Assembly (NCBI GenBank): GCA_015680685.1
Contig: MNCI01013746.1
Coordinates: 250,080 to 314,079, forward strand
DNA from: Gnetum montanum
Taxonomy: Eukaryota > Streptophyta > Gnetopsida > Gnetales > Gnetaceae
Length of the DNA stretch: 64,000 nt
Direction: 5' to 3'
The notes under the pieces were generated by a model. It saw nothing but the letters and a program-made list of their open reading frames with translations, did not search any database and had not been told where the DNA came from. Both the position numbers and the translations under genes were made by a program. Positions 35,946 through 48,141 of the stretch are shown piece by piece. Positions within the stretch are counted from its first letter, which is position 1. Each line of letters opens with the position of its first letter.

Positions 35946-36990
35946 TTGGAATCTATTAAAGTTGGAAATTTTCCTATGAATATGTTAATGTTTTCTAATG
36001 ATATAGTTCTTATGGCAAAAATTGAAGTTCGAATGAAGAACATGCTTCAAATTTTAGATGATTTTTATAGTCTCAAGATGAAAGTCAATGTTAGTAAAAC
36101 CAAAATGATGGTGTGTGATATAGGATCTTTTGTGGGTTGTTCTTATCTTGGGTCAAAAAAATATTGAAACTATCTCCTCCTATAAGTATTTAGGCATCTC
36201 AGTTTCAAATAATATTTTTGGTAATATTGTATTGCTCAAAGGATTTCAAACAATATGTATGCTTTATATTCAATTTGTAGTAAATGTGCATAAGAATACT
36301 TTTGGTTTGGACATAGATTGTTTGTAAGCAAATATACAATCAACTTATACAGCTAGTTCTATTATAGGTGTGTGAATCCTGGGGATCCAGTATACCTACA
36401 GCCTCAAGGAAACACTTGGAAAAGAATTTTTGTTGCAGGAATTTCAAGTAAAAGCCCAAACTTCATATGATATTTTATTAGCAAAAGCATATATGCTATT
36501 TATAGAAATTGTTGCTCTTCAAAAATTAAAAAGATGCTCACCAGGCCTCATGTCCACTTTCTATGAAAGTTTACAAGTCCACTCAAGAAAAAAGATGGTT
36601 CAATGATGGGAAAGATTGGCTTCAAAAATGAAATATTGAACATCAAGATTTAAATTTGAGCTTTAAGGATCTAAAAATGAGGATTAGATATGAGGCATTA
36701 AAGAACATGTGGGAACAACCATATGGAAAAAAATAATATTTGTAGCAAATTTGAGGAAGATACTTAACCAAAAATACTTACTTATATATCTACTACTATT
36801 TCGAGACAAAGTAAAGTAGCAATCACACGTGCTTGTGTAGGAGTTCACTATCTACTAATTGAAACAGTGAGACGAATCAATCTCTAAAAAGAGCAACGCA
36901 TTTGTAGATTTTGTATACATGCAGCAATGGAAAATGAAGAGCATATCTTTCTAAATTATCCTTTCTTTAATGCACTCAAACTTGAATATA
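35946..36990 (+). pseudogene. LINE reverse transcriptase 3' half with zinc-knuckle
   Basis: 35946-36330 reads NMLMFSNDIVLMA, then MKVNVSKTKMMVC and YKYLGISVSN. These are the palm and post-palm motifs of plant L1-type RT. The catalytic FADD has become FSND. Downstream WGSSIPTASRKHLEK (about 36385-36430, frame broken) is the usual thumb-side block. RICRFCIHAAMENEEHIF (about 36900-36955) is the zf-RVT C-x2-C...EHIF motif. Stops and frameshifts make it inactive. It may belong to the same LINE as 11970-33180 or to another copy. Confidence 0.75.
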
Positions 36991-36991
36991 G

Positions 36992-37216
36992 TATTTAAGC
37001 AAACACTTTGTCACACTTGTTTGAACCAGAAGTGTCAACTTTGGATCATTTTCTTGATGAGGTCTTCAAGATCCATCATGATCATGTCAAAGCCTTGTAA
37101 AAAATATTTAAGCAAACACTTTGTCACACTTGTTTGAACCAGAAGTGTTAACTTTGGATCATTTTCTTGATGAGGTCTTCAAGATCCATCATGATCATGT
37201 CAAAGCCTTGTAAAAA
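36992..37216 (+). repeat. 113-bp tandem duplication at the LINE 3' end
   Basis: Units start at 36992 and 37105 (TATTTAAGCAAACACTTTG). They differ by about one base (GTGTCAAC versus GTGTTAAC) and each ends in an A-run. The near identity implies a recent duplication. Confidence 0.9.
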
Positions 37217-39476
37217 AAAAATTGTATCCTATAGACCTTTCATGATCTCACAGAAACATAGTTAAGCATCCCTATTTCCATTAAGAGGCAAACCTTCCAT
37301 TGCTCTAGCTATAACAGAGAGAATATGTAAATTCCACACTGGTGCTTCTGCTGAGGTATTTTCAAAACCGTTACAATATCTCAGTGAATGAAACTTGCAC
37401 ATGCTCAATTTGATGATTTAACCAAGATACAAAGCTAATACTCAACCCAGGATTGGTCTTACTAAGATATAAAGCTACTTTCTGCCAATTCTGTGCTCTA
37501 ACTCACAACTGGTTTGTTCTCTGGAGATATAAAGCTACCTACCTATGGTTGTATGCTCAACCAATCAATGAACTCTAAACACTGTAATTAAAGTATTTCC
37601 CTGACTAGTTCATAACCAACTGAACCTTACAAAATGAATTGTCCAGAGGTCTCAGGGGACCAAACAAAAAGTTCCAGCTTCATATTACGCTGTCTTATAT
37701 GAAATTATAAAATCATCCCAGCATTTTGCTTATGGCAGCAAGATGTCGATGATCTTGGAGCCACGGGAACCAGTTGTATATCCTGCTAAAGTTTTCTTAT
37801 GTTAGACGATTGCTATCATCTTCTTCTTAAGAAAAAAGAAAAGTTGGAGAGAAGTTGATATGGTAGCATTTAATAAAAATATCAGGGACTACCCTTTGAA
37901 GTGATGGTAAGGTGCTTTGGCTGGGGTCTTTATTTCTTTGCCCTTCGGTCATGTCCCCCAGGATTAAGAATGGCACTGTAATATGTTTTTTTAGGATTTT
38001 TACTTAATAACATAACGGACATGGCTCCCTCTTATTAAAAAAACAGACGCTCATTCAATGTTAAGATAAAAGGTCTGTGCTTTCACAAAAGCCTCTCCTA
38101 TGATCCATGCTAGTTTAGAAATGATTTTTCATCCTCTTTAAATTGTCTATTCATCCTCGTCAGGATCTGGGTTGTACTGACTATAGGATGTAAAAAAGGG
38201 AAAGGAAAATTGATCTAAATATTGTGGAGACAGCAAAGAATATAGACAAGCAGATGATTACATGGACAGTTCACTTTATGACGTGCATGTCTTTCCTGGT
38301 ATCCAGTTTATAATATACATCTCTTGTTTGCTGGAGAGTTTCTCTCTCTTTTACAAAATATCAAGAGGACCAGAATTGATTCATTGAGAGTTGAACTCTT
38401 GACTTTTTGGAGAATATTTTCATGTTCACTAAAAATCAAAACCAGTCCAAAGATGTTAAAAATACTAGACTCGTTATTTATGTGAACAAAGTTTTGAGAT
38501 CACGATTGAACCACAATTTTCGATGTCAGCCAAACTCCAAAACCTAAGGTGTATTTATATTTTTTAAACCATGATAAAACTCCATAGTTATTCAGGTTCT
38601 TAAGCATGTTTCCAAAGGCATGACGAGCTGTATTGTTAAGGAAGCGCTGAAAATAATATCCGAGAAATCTAATTCTGCCACCAAACTCTTAATTATACCT
38701 CTCTCATTCAAAAGATATGATTAGCAAAGCTTTGAAATTTTCGTGCTAAAAATATTGCGTTGCACAGGAAATAGATATTTTTTTTTCCTTTGCAACAAAA
38801 TTTAGCATAAAAAGAGGCGATCCAAGTATCACTGTGCTGGTTTTCATTATCATACACGCATGGAAATCCTTGTACATTGTTCGCCTGCACTAGGTTCCCA
38901 CTCTACATTACACATCCACAGAATGTGACAAAAGTTCATCTCTGAGCATTAGGATCATAATTATTTATCTTGTGTCACAAAGTCACCCGCATACGTCAGT
39001 TAAACCATAAAACAAACCCTGTTATAGGATTAAGTCAACAAGCAACAGCATCTCCATGGAACAGAATCGAAAATGTGAATTACTAGGTGATACCATTACA
39101 GTGGTATTTTTTAGGAGACTTGGAAGTTGCATAAGAGTCCTTCCCAACACAAAACCTCAGTTTCCATATAATCACGATTCTTCCGCTAAGTCTTGAAAAC
39201 TTTTAATATTTCAAGGTTATTATATTCATGCTATTTGCCCATTGGTCCTTGGTGTTGGCATGTAGGCAAAAATCTCTCCATAGCTATAACTTACCGTATG
39301 GTATATCAATTTCAATATTTTGAGTCTCTAATGAGGAACAAGATGATCTTTGATTTTCTGCATAGTATAACTATTTTGTTAGTCAAGCATAAGTGACTTG
39401 ATTAGGCAATTGACGTTGATTAGGCAACTCACGTCATGTTAAAGGTAATGATAAAAATGTGCATTTAGGTTGCCAA

Positions 39477-39496
39477 TTAGGTTAGGTTAGGTTAGG
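39477..39496 (+). repeat. (TTAGG)4 microsatellite
   Basis: Four perfect TTAGG units followed by a T. The plant telomere repeat is TTTAGGG, so this is not a plant telomere tract and is most simply a microsatellite. Confidence 0.85.
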
Positions 39497-40486
39497 TAAA
39501 CAACTGACCACTAAAAATCATTGTTGAATCTTTCGTCTACTTTAAGGAATTAACCCATCTTATTAGGACAAAGGCCCCATGACAATGATGATGATGCAAG
39601 CACATCAACATTTTGACTATTGCCTTCTATTCCAATTTTATGGAGGATATAGATATTGACTATTGTTTCATACACCACTAAAAGATCATATTCACGTAGT
39701 ATTAAAAAATGAATTTGCTGTAGAATTGCGATTGATGGTATCACCCACCTAATTTGCATCCTTCAATAAGGGCCATCATTAATTAGGTTATACTTCTTGG
39801 TACCATTAAGATACTATAGGTTTTGAAATGCCAATGACATAATTGGCTATAAAGTTAATCTTTATAACAAACTAATAGCATATGAGATCAATTTCAAGGG
39901 ATTACAATTCTCTTTGATATGACAACTTACCATATCTAAATTTACATGAGTCTAGAATCTCAATAGTCCACACTCGAGTAATTTTACAGTGTAATTACCT
40001 TTAGAAATTGCAATTTAATGACAATTTTATGTCAAAGTAAGAAATTGAATCATCTAGAGACAGCTTTTCTAACTTCTCTATCATAATAGTATCATGAATA
40101 TACAATATAATTACACCTCTTCATGATTTTTTTGTTACTTACATGTAAGAACATGCATATATGGTGGATTTGCACACAACTTATTAACATTTTTTTTAAT
40201 TTATACATACCACTCACAAGGAGCTTGCTTAAGCATATAGCAAGCTACAAACATGGTTTTGATTTTGTACATTCACATTGCTCACAAGCTAATACATAAT
40301 TTCTTCACGTAGAACACTTGAGCAATGCAAGTTTAGCCTACAATTAACAAATGTATTTGTTGGTCCTGATTATAGAGAAACTATTTTAATAATTTAAGAG
40401 TAGTCTACTTAATGGTAAAAGCATATGTTTATTCATATTAATAATTGACATGTTATAGGATCATCACCTAAAGGCTCAATGCTTTT

Positions 40487-40672
40487 GTCCACATGGCAAG
40501 GCTCCATGATTTTGCCCACGTCCACATGGCAAGGCTCCATGATTTTGCCCACGTGGCTAACTGGAACTTAACACTTTGGGCTTTGCACCCAAGAGGTCAC
40601 CGTATTTTGCCCACGTGGCTAACTGGAACTGGAACTTAACACTTTGGGCTTTGCACCCAAGAGGTCACCGTA
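40487..40672. repeat. Two successive tandem duplications (33 bp and ~62-68 bp)
   Basis: A 33-bp unit (GTCCACATGGCAAGGCTCCA start) occurs at 40487 and 40520. A second unit (ATTTTGCCCACGTGGCTAAC start) occurs at 40542 and 40604. Its second copy carries an extra 6 bases, giving GGAACTGGAACT. Confidence 0.9.
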
Positions 40673-42433
40673 TAGATCCCTGTATCTAGTCATAACCCTT
40701 CATCATCAATGTGCTGCCTGAAGTATGCTCCACCCAGCATACCCATCTTCAATGCATAATGTGTTAATTTCATGTTCATTTCACTAGACTCCAAGTACAC
40801 CAACTCTCAATGTACTTAGTACACTTCTCAGACCAACATCTTTGTAAACATCACTTCGATAGATAACATGCTCTATTACTTCGTAAGCTTCTTGGAATCC
40901 AATTCCCGTTGTTTAAAAGCTTTCAGTTCCTTCTTAATGATGTAGGTTGTCATCACTCGGCCTGAATCCTGTCAGTTAATCAGTTAATTGTCCTCTCCCT
41001 ATTTCTCTTCCAAGGTATACAGCAGGTTTGTCACTACTTTTAATTTCCTAACGTACGTGGAAAGTGAAAGGTCATGGATGAGCACAAGAACATGCCTCAT
41101 GGTCCATAAGAATGGACAGTTTGAACTGCAACCTTTAGTTCTCCCTCTTGACTATTGATTTAGGTGACTGGCTTCATGACAATATTGATTTGATCTTGGC
41201 GGCTGCCAAGGGTCCTCTCAAGCTGCCTCTGTGTTTTCCTCATCTTCAGCTTCACGTGACTCCGTTTGTTTATTTATTGCCTGCCAGAACTTTTCCTTGC
41301 GTTCAAAACAAAAACGTCTAGTCCTATCCATCACAACTGAAAATCATATCATAGAGTACAAACTAAAAATTACATAATATTCCACAGCCCTCAAATCTCC
41401 TGTTGAAAATTCCTGCAACACCCTAAAAATTTGCTAGATTTATTAGTTTGCTCACTTATTAAGGAGCTGCAGCTTGGCATTTACTCATTGCTTTGTAGCC
41501 AGTGAACTGCCCTCTCTTAGATTCCTCTTCACTATATTCCTGCTGTGATTAGTTTATTTCAGCTCAACTTGAGATGCCTTATCTGTTAAAAGAGGCCATA
41601 AAGTTTATCTTTGCGTTGCTTGAAGGTCTTCATCTCTGACTCGGAGCACTATATTTTCTTCGGATGGCCTCAAGAAGGTATGAATTGTGCTCCTTGCTAT
41701 TGTTTGTTGATTGCTTGGGCTGATGCTTAATTAACACAGCTTCCATGTGCATCTCATCAGCTTCTAAGAGGGTTACTGCTCTCTAATTATTTGGTACCGT
41801 AGAAAATTAGGCGTGCATGATTAAGATATTATCTAAATTTTTAATAAGTAGTTACTATTCGTTAAACATTATTTACTCTCTCTAACCCATCCTTAAGAAA
41901 TCATCAGTAAACCTCCTATGATTCAAAATGGCTTGCAAAACAGCAAAATGCAAGTTTCATGTGACACAAAAATTTGCAATTTGTTCGATCACAGGTATAG
42001 AATTCAAAGTATTCTTGGGTTTCTAATTAAGTGGGAAATGGTAGGCAATAGGGGCATAAATAGAAAACACGTTATTGAGTTAAAATATCTATAACCATTG
42101 AAATATTACTTATTTCACAGCTGAAAATGAAAAAAAGTTTGATCTGAAAACTTTATATGAAAGCTGAGCACAAATTTTAAATGCTTAAACAAGCATAAGA
42201 TTTTCTTTTTTTAAGAAAGGAACAATAATCTTAAAATATTACATAATAAAACTGAATTTTTTAAACATGTAATGTCAATGGTGGAACTTTCATTTTTCTA
42301 ATCCAAGCAACCTCCAACAAAACTTTCTAGAAGTTAAGAAGTATGGAAGATTCTTTTATATCCCATTTCTGCTTTACACATAAGAAACACAGAGAAAATA
42401 AAAATAAATAAATAAATTTCCCTGTAACTGCCA

Positions 42434-44950
42434 TCATTTTGTTTTGGACGATGGAGTCTCTGCCGGTGGCTTCAAAATTTTAAATTGGCCACCTTCTTTA
42501 GCAGCAACTGTTGCAGCCTTTATTTCATTTGCTTGGTTAACAAACTTCGTCACTTCCTAAAAAATTTGAGAAAATTATCAACAAAAAATATTATGATAAA
42601 AAACTATCTTTAAGAACCAGCAAAGAGTCCAAAAAAAGAAAAAAAAAAGCAATGAACTGACATATTCCGAAATACTTGAGCCCTTATAACTACATTACCT
42701 AATAAAGAAATTAAAACATGGCAAGTATTGAATAGAATCATGATTTCAGATTGTAAGGGAATTTTTTGAAACTGAAACTGAATTTTTTTTACTGAGACCC
42801 TTTGGATCTATCAGACCAGTTTTAGAATTCCTTTTACAAAATTTTTTAAAAATTTATAATGCAGTGTTGCCCAGTGGAATAGAACCTGTGACCTGGAGAT
42901 TACCAGGCAAGACTCTTACCACTAAGCTAACACCTCATTTTTATAATTAAAGCAAATATTATTAATAAGTTATTAAAAATAATAAAATTGATTTTAACTG
43001 CATAGCTGCAATTCCTAGGTAACTAAAGAATTCAAACATAACATGCACTTAGCTAGTTTCATACTGAATACTTGTACCTTGTTTCACCTCATTGAAATAT
43101 CTTGAAAATCATTTGAATACAAGAAGTTAATTAGATATCATAGGAACTTACAACAATTTATTATGAAGTCATAAAATTATAAATTCATGTACTGCTGAAG
43201 AATATGTAAATTCAGTATATACATTTAATTGCACAGCAAATGAATTTTTTTTTTTTAAAAAAAAAGACTCAAAACAAAGGAGCGTGAACAAGATATATTA
43301 AGATCAGCCAAGATAGATGGAATATACACAGATGATCTATGTTGCATCTAAGTGGATGAAGAATCAGTTCTGATTATTTCAGGTTCCAACTCCCACTTTC
43401 TCCAATATATATATATATATATATCCCACATACTGCTTAATAAGAGTTTTTCTACAGCCAAACAAAGAAGTTTAGACAATCATGGAGATAGACTAATCTA
43501 ATTAATACAGTTAAAAGTTAAGAAAATTACAAAGATAAAGAGTGCAAAGACTTTGGGCAAGATGCATCATAGCTTCAACAAATTATCAATTGTTAAAATT
43601 TCCCTTTTTCATGTCAATTCCACTACCAAACACATAAAAAAAACACACACACACACATGAAATAGGGATTAGATCCACTTTCTTCCATTCAACTGCTTCT
43701 TTAAATACTTAGCCTCTACACAAAGTATCATAAGCCTTTGCAACTTTGTATGGATGTTTATTTTTCTGTAACCAAGACTCACCATCTCTTGAGATTTTAT
43801 GCCATGACTTTTCATGCATGCAACCCCTCTCCATATATTGCATAAGAACCAATAAAACATGGCCCTTCTAAAAAATTCTCCATGGTTCAAATATTTAGCC
43901 TTCATCAGTTAACCTACACAACATATTCATTCATAATTCTCTAAGCTAACTATTTCAAAAGAGTTGTATCCAATTAATATAATTTTTTAAGTTCAAGTCC
44001 ACCACATTCCCATGGATGACAAAGTGTATCCTAATCCAATACATGAGCTTTTTACTTCCAGTAAATCCTGTTTAGACTCTTTGCTACCTTGGAAAATTGA
44101 GGACGCTTTCATTCTAGGTTCTACAGAAAATCCTCAATTTACATATGTACTTCCCCAGAGTTTTGCTTGCTTAAGCACACTTAAAATTGATTTTCACATA
44201 TTATACTCGATCGTAAACAACACGCACGATGAAAAACGCTACAGGACAATTTTTTCCTCATCTAACGATCTCAATTACTTTCTTCACTTCCTCTGAAGTG
44301 CCAAGGATACTTCATCTCACCATACTATTCTTCCAACTCTTCAAACTACACATTTTTTCCATTTGCCAATTACTTGGGAAACATATCCACACAATCTATA
44401 AGTTTGCATCCCCTCAAATAGTGCGTTTCCTATTTAAGAATCTTATATGTCCGCCATTAATGCTGTCATAGCGAAGCCAATTTATTTTTAGTCTTGTACC
44501 TGTGAAAATGCCTATCCTTACACCTTCTTAACTCTACGAATGGTACTATTTCTTGGATTTGAATGTGTTCTGTACACAGTTAGACTTTCGTTTCTTTATT
44601 GATATAGCCTTATGATTCGCGCTTTTATTTAGACAAAATCAAATTCCAAAAAATGAAAACACAGTCAAAAAGCAACTACGACTCACTGTGTTAAGCTCTG
44701 CATCTTTCGTCTGTTTCAAGGGCTGCTTGAATCTCTTGCCTGGAATCACACAGAATAAAACCGAAACAATGGAAAAAGAGGATATGGCAAAAAGCATCTA
44801 CCTACTGACAATGCAAGCCTGAAATTTGTGTTAAACGCAACATGTACGATAACACAAAATACCTTTGCGCGTTTTAAGACCTTTGCCGTGACGATTTGTA
44901 GCTTGAGCCTTCTTCTGCTGGCCTTTAAACAAATTTCCTTTCTGAGTCAT
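42434..44950 (-). CDS. Small basic protein, UPF0390/DUF2462-like, three exons
   Basis: Predicted 87-residue protein. Coding exons (minus strand): 44863-44950, 44687-44739 and 42434-42556. The introns are 123 bp and 2130 bp, both GT-AG, and the phases close exactly (29 codons plus 1 nt; 53 nt; 40 codons plus stop). It begins MTQKGNLFKGQQKKA, continues RHGKGLKTRKGKRFKQP, and ends with EVTKFVNQANEIKAATVAAK, GGQFKILKPP and SSKTK. The layout (short basic N-terminus, RKG-x-R, then an amphipathic C-terminal helix ending in LK-x-P) resembles the UPF0390/DUF2462 family (human C19orf53 type), whose function is poorly known. The frame is open upstream to 45082. The Met at 44950 is preferred because plant relatives start MxQKGN. 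The protein is too short and split for simple ORF detection. No disruption is seen. Confidence 0.8.
42859..42940 (-). repeat. tRNA-derived SINE-like copy in intron 2
   Basis: On the minus strand it reads GAGGTGTTAGCTTAGTGGTA then CAGGTTCTATTCC. These are a good box A (TAGCTTAGTGG) and box B (GGTTCTATTCC) at tRNA-like spacing. It is the most tRNA-like member of the family in the window. Confidence 0.7.
43404..43424. repeat. (AT)n microsatellite
   Basis: About ten AT units within intron 2 of the small gene. Confidence 0.9.
43643..43658. repeat. (CA)n microsatellite
   Basis: About eight CA units after an A-run, within intron 2. Confidence 0.9.
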
Positions 44951-45364
44951 ATTTCTTGATCGGGCTCCAGAAACAGCACCGATACTGTTCTGGACCAACG
45001 AAAATAGCTCGTAGTGCAAGTGGCCGATGCAAATATCGGATTTGAAGTCTATTAATGAAGGTTCGAATAGGGCACTTGACAATTCCCTTTAGCACCTTTT
45101 CCCGATGATACGGTACAATTAATTTAGGGTTTCTACGCATGGCTATATTTGTGGGTAATTAATTAACCCATCTCCTCTCTTGGACAAGCATTACTGCTTC
45201 TTATTAAAATGCCTATAGTTGACACTTGCTATGTAAGTAAAATGAAAGATATAGAGTAAATAGGATATATTATAGTATAGAAATATAATGATGTCTTCCG
45301 TGTACTTCAAACTAGCAACCCTTAAATTAACAAGACAATGAGCTAACTACTTGAGCTAACAATG
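44951..45364. other. 5' flank of the small minus-strand gene
   Basis: Contains the probable 5' UTR and promoter on the minus strand. No distinct TATA box or other gene is recognised. Confidence 0.4.
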
Positions 45365-45500
45365 ATGAGGTGTTAAGCTAGTGGTAAGACTCTTGATTTG
45401 AAAGCCCTAAGTCATGAGTTTGATTCTAGTGGGCAAAACTAAGTTATATATCTTGGGGTATACCTATATTACAATTATTTTGGGGTTTCAACACCCTTCA
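45365..45500 (+). repeat. tRNA-derived SINE-like copy 2
   Basis: ATGAGGTGTTAAGCTAGTGG (box A), then GAGTTTGATTCTAGTGGGC (box B). Similar over its first ~70 bp to copy 1 and to the intronic copy. The 3' end is not sharply defined. Confidence 0.65.
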
Positions 45501-45569
45501 CCACTTATCACTAACACATGCTAAGATGATAATTAGTTACAATCCTTGGTAGCGTCTCTTTAGTCAATA

Positions 45570-45670
45570 TAATGAGATGTTACTCTAGTAGTAAGACTTT
45601 TAATTAGAAGCTTCAAGTTGTGGGTTCACTTGTAGTAGGTAATGTCAAGTTATAAAGTTGTAATTTAACA
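45570..45670 (+). repeat. tRNA-derived SINE-like copy 3
   Basis: ATGAGATGTTACTCTAGTAG then GTGGGTTCACTTGTAGTAGG. A diverged member with both box positions recognisable. Confidence 0.55.
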
Positions 45671-45735
45671 ATGAGGTGTTAGCCTAATGGTAAAACTCTT
45701 GATTTCAAGAGCACAGGTCGTTGGTAGTTGATTAG
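45671..45735 (+). repeat. tRNA-derived SINE-like copy 4
   Basis: ATGAGGTGTTAGCCTAATGG begins directly after copy 3 and is homologous for about 55 bp. It is then interrupted by unrelated sequence. Confidence 0.55.
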
Positions 45736-45849
45736 CTTGCACAGCTTTGTACTCACAAGTGCTAGGTTCAAAGCTCAATATCAACACCCTCTTTGCACTT
45801 ACTATGTTGCTAGCCTAGGGGCATGTCCTAGGCACCTTTCCCTAAAAAA

Positions 45850-45915
45850 AAAGCTCTTAATTTGGAAACTCCAAGTTATAGGTTCAATTCCAATGGACAA
45901 TGTTGAATTATAAAT
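45850..45915 (+). repeat. SINE-like fragment 5
   Basis: After an A-run it reads CTCTTAATTTGGAAACTCCA then AGGTTCAATTCCAATGG. Only the box-B half of the family is present. Confidence 0.45.
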
Positions 45916-45940
45916 TTCTAATTTGGTTATATATATTAGG

Positions 45941-46938
45941 TGACGAGTGACAAGTACCCCTACGTCTAACCATACAAATTACAAGTGTTCACGTACAATC
46001 TAATTGAATTCGGTGGATGGGACTAGTTGTGGCATCTACATTGTTAAACATTGATCGTAAGTTGCTATCTTCCCACTTAGACTAGTGGTAGCTTTGTCAC
46101 ATATGGTTTAGTCTAAAGTAAGGCATATGATAATTGATGTGGATAGGCCCTAACTACTTTTAGCGATAAACATAATTGAAAATGAAACTGAAATCTAAGT
46201 AATGACAGTAATGTAAATCTACTCTAACCTAGAGTGATGAGCTTCCGATCCTACCTTATTGTACATGCCTTAGGCTCATGTAACCATTATTAGGTTACCA
46301 AGTGTTATGCTACTAGGTGAACCAAGCAATAACACTACTTGGATTACCAAACAATTGCACTTAAAAGCTCAAAATCAATCATACTCATTCCCCTTGAACA
46401 ATGAACAAGTAAAGTAAAATACTTGGAAATGCAAATGATTAAACTAAGAAAATAGTAAAAACTATGCTAAGTAAAATAGTAAAACTAAGTGGATGCTGCA
46501 ATGATGAAAAGCAATCTCAATCTTTATTTCTAGACATGAATTATGCCTGAGTATACTTCACTCCAATAAAGATTCCATACATTTGCTCAACACCACACTA
46601 CAAACATTCACTTTCTATCACTAAAACTATGAAACGAAACTACAAGAATCTACCTAAGGATGAAATGAAAGTTATTCAAATCATGTCCCCAAGTATTGTA
46701 TTTATAGGCAAGCATGCATCCCATGATATCAAATATACAATTACATAGCATGTGCTACGATATCAAATATGCAATATCGTAGTTGATCAAAAATTGACTT
46801 TTCCATAAAGCACATGCAACATAGCATCTATGACGTAGTAGCCAATTGAGATGCATTGACAAGGATGCTACAATGCAAATGCAATGTAGCATCTACGACA
46901 TAGCATCTGTGATATCTTAGCTAATTGATGATTCATCA
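45941..46938 (-). repeat. LTR of Athila-like element E (3' LTR, minus strand)
   Basis: On the minus strand it starts TGATGAATCATCAATT at 46938 and ends near 45941 (998 bp). It shares the CCATACAAATT and ATGGTTTAGTCTAAAGTAAG blocks with the LTR of D. A purine tract (GTGGGGGTA) sits just upstream, so this is the 3' LTR. A TATA motif (TATAAATAC) lies near 46695. Confidence 0.75.
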
Positions 46939-48137
46939 TACCCCCACAACTAACCAAAAACTCATCCTCAAGTCAACAAGATAGGATCAAGCTTTCTTTA
47001 CAAAATTGGGAAGGTATAAGATTATTGACTGACTCTAACTACTGACTAACTCTGGGTGCCACAATGGTGTGTACAAAAAAATGACATAGATACATGATAA
47101 AATAAAAACAAAATTTAAGGTGCCTCGATGTAGTTCGTATTTAAGTTTCTTCTCTTCTTTTTCCATATGCCCTCTTTATTGAGTATGACATAGAGACTCC
47201 TTCAATTTTAACTATTGCATTGGCCTCTTTATTTAGCTAGAATTGGTACGTTTCTCCTAAGTTCCATTCACTGCTGTTGGTTAGTGTGGGCCATAATGGA
47301 GATGCTTGGAGTTGCATCTTTACAGCTTCCGTGTTATGATTCTAGTGGCCTCTTTGAAACCATCTATAATCAACAAGGGTTTGAAATTATTAGCATGTTC
47401 CTATAAATTCTTAATACTTTTCTATCTTGCTCATACCCTTGGTTAGATCAAGTTCCTATCATATTATGATTGTAAAGTTAGAAAAATTTGCAAAAAAATG
47501 AACCCCTTAGGTGTTATATCTTTTAGTTACATATGACCTTCTATTGTTTTCCTTGCTTATTATGGCTAAAATAGTTGATATGGTCTATTAGGAGTATTAT
47601 TTGAATCTTTCTTACCTTAGTTTGATTTATTAACTTTAAGATTCTTATTTTTTTTATACTTACCCTTTATAGTATCTTCTAGTGCTAAGAAATTTTGGCT
47701 CAAATTTTCAAATTTTTGCTTATATCAATGCACACCCCCCCCCCCCCCTCATCNCCCAACAACTAAGTTGAGTGCTATAGGATTAGTAGGATTTAAGAAT
47801 TTTGGAAATTGGAGCTACGAGGGTGAAGTTATGGCCTTTGGAAACTAGTGTGCAAGAGCTTTAAGAAAAAACTGCAAAAACTTCTCTTGCTACAAATGAG
47901 AGAAATGAAAAATTTCACTAACTCCCACTCATATATATATACTAGTTTTATATGTGTGACATTATAGATCACACATCGTAGATACAACATCATAGGTGCC
48001 CACGACATCGTAACTATGATGTCACTATTAAAAATTTCAAATTTTTCATTGATTTCTCTTGGAAAAAATGAGTCAAATGGAATGTCTAGAAGATGTAAAG
48101 CTTATCTAGAGGGTCATGGGCCATGAGTGATGCACAC
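46939..48137 (-). mobile_element. 3' interior of element E, truncated by element C
   Basis: No ORF. The 80 bp beside the LTR match the pre-LTR block of A and C (ATACCTTCCCAAT...TTGAGGATGAGTTTT). The segment 47700-47950, read on the minus strand, resembles the 3' non-coding part of C at 60100-60250 (GTTTTTGCA...CCATAACTTC...GTAGCTC). Element C interrupts it at 48142. A single N is at 47754. Confidence 0.6.
47735..47748. repeat. C14 homopolymer next to an N
   Basis: Fourteen C followed by CTCATCN. On the minus strand this is a G-run, comparable to the G-run of element C at 61712. Confidence 0.85.
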
Positions 48138-48141
48138 GTTT

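Larger units (their letters stand above)
37217..42433. other. Intergenic, no gene recognised
   Basis: No domain-bearing ORF was found on either strand. The region holds short duplications (around 37430-37550 and 40487-40672) and a four-copy TTAGG run. Confidence 0.5.

Noticed and set aside
39477-39496. TTAGG repeat as a telomeric or insect-derived sequence
   Set aside because: Only four units and no associated telomeric structure; most simply a microsatellite.
43669-44296. Possible PPR-protein or other gene fragment on either strand
   Set aside because: Vague resemblance only, no repeat periodicity, and the segment lies within intron 2 of the small gene.
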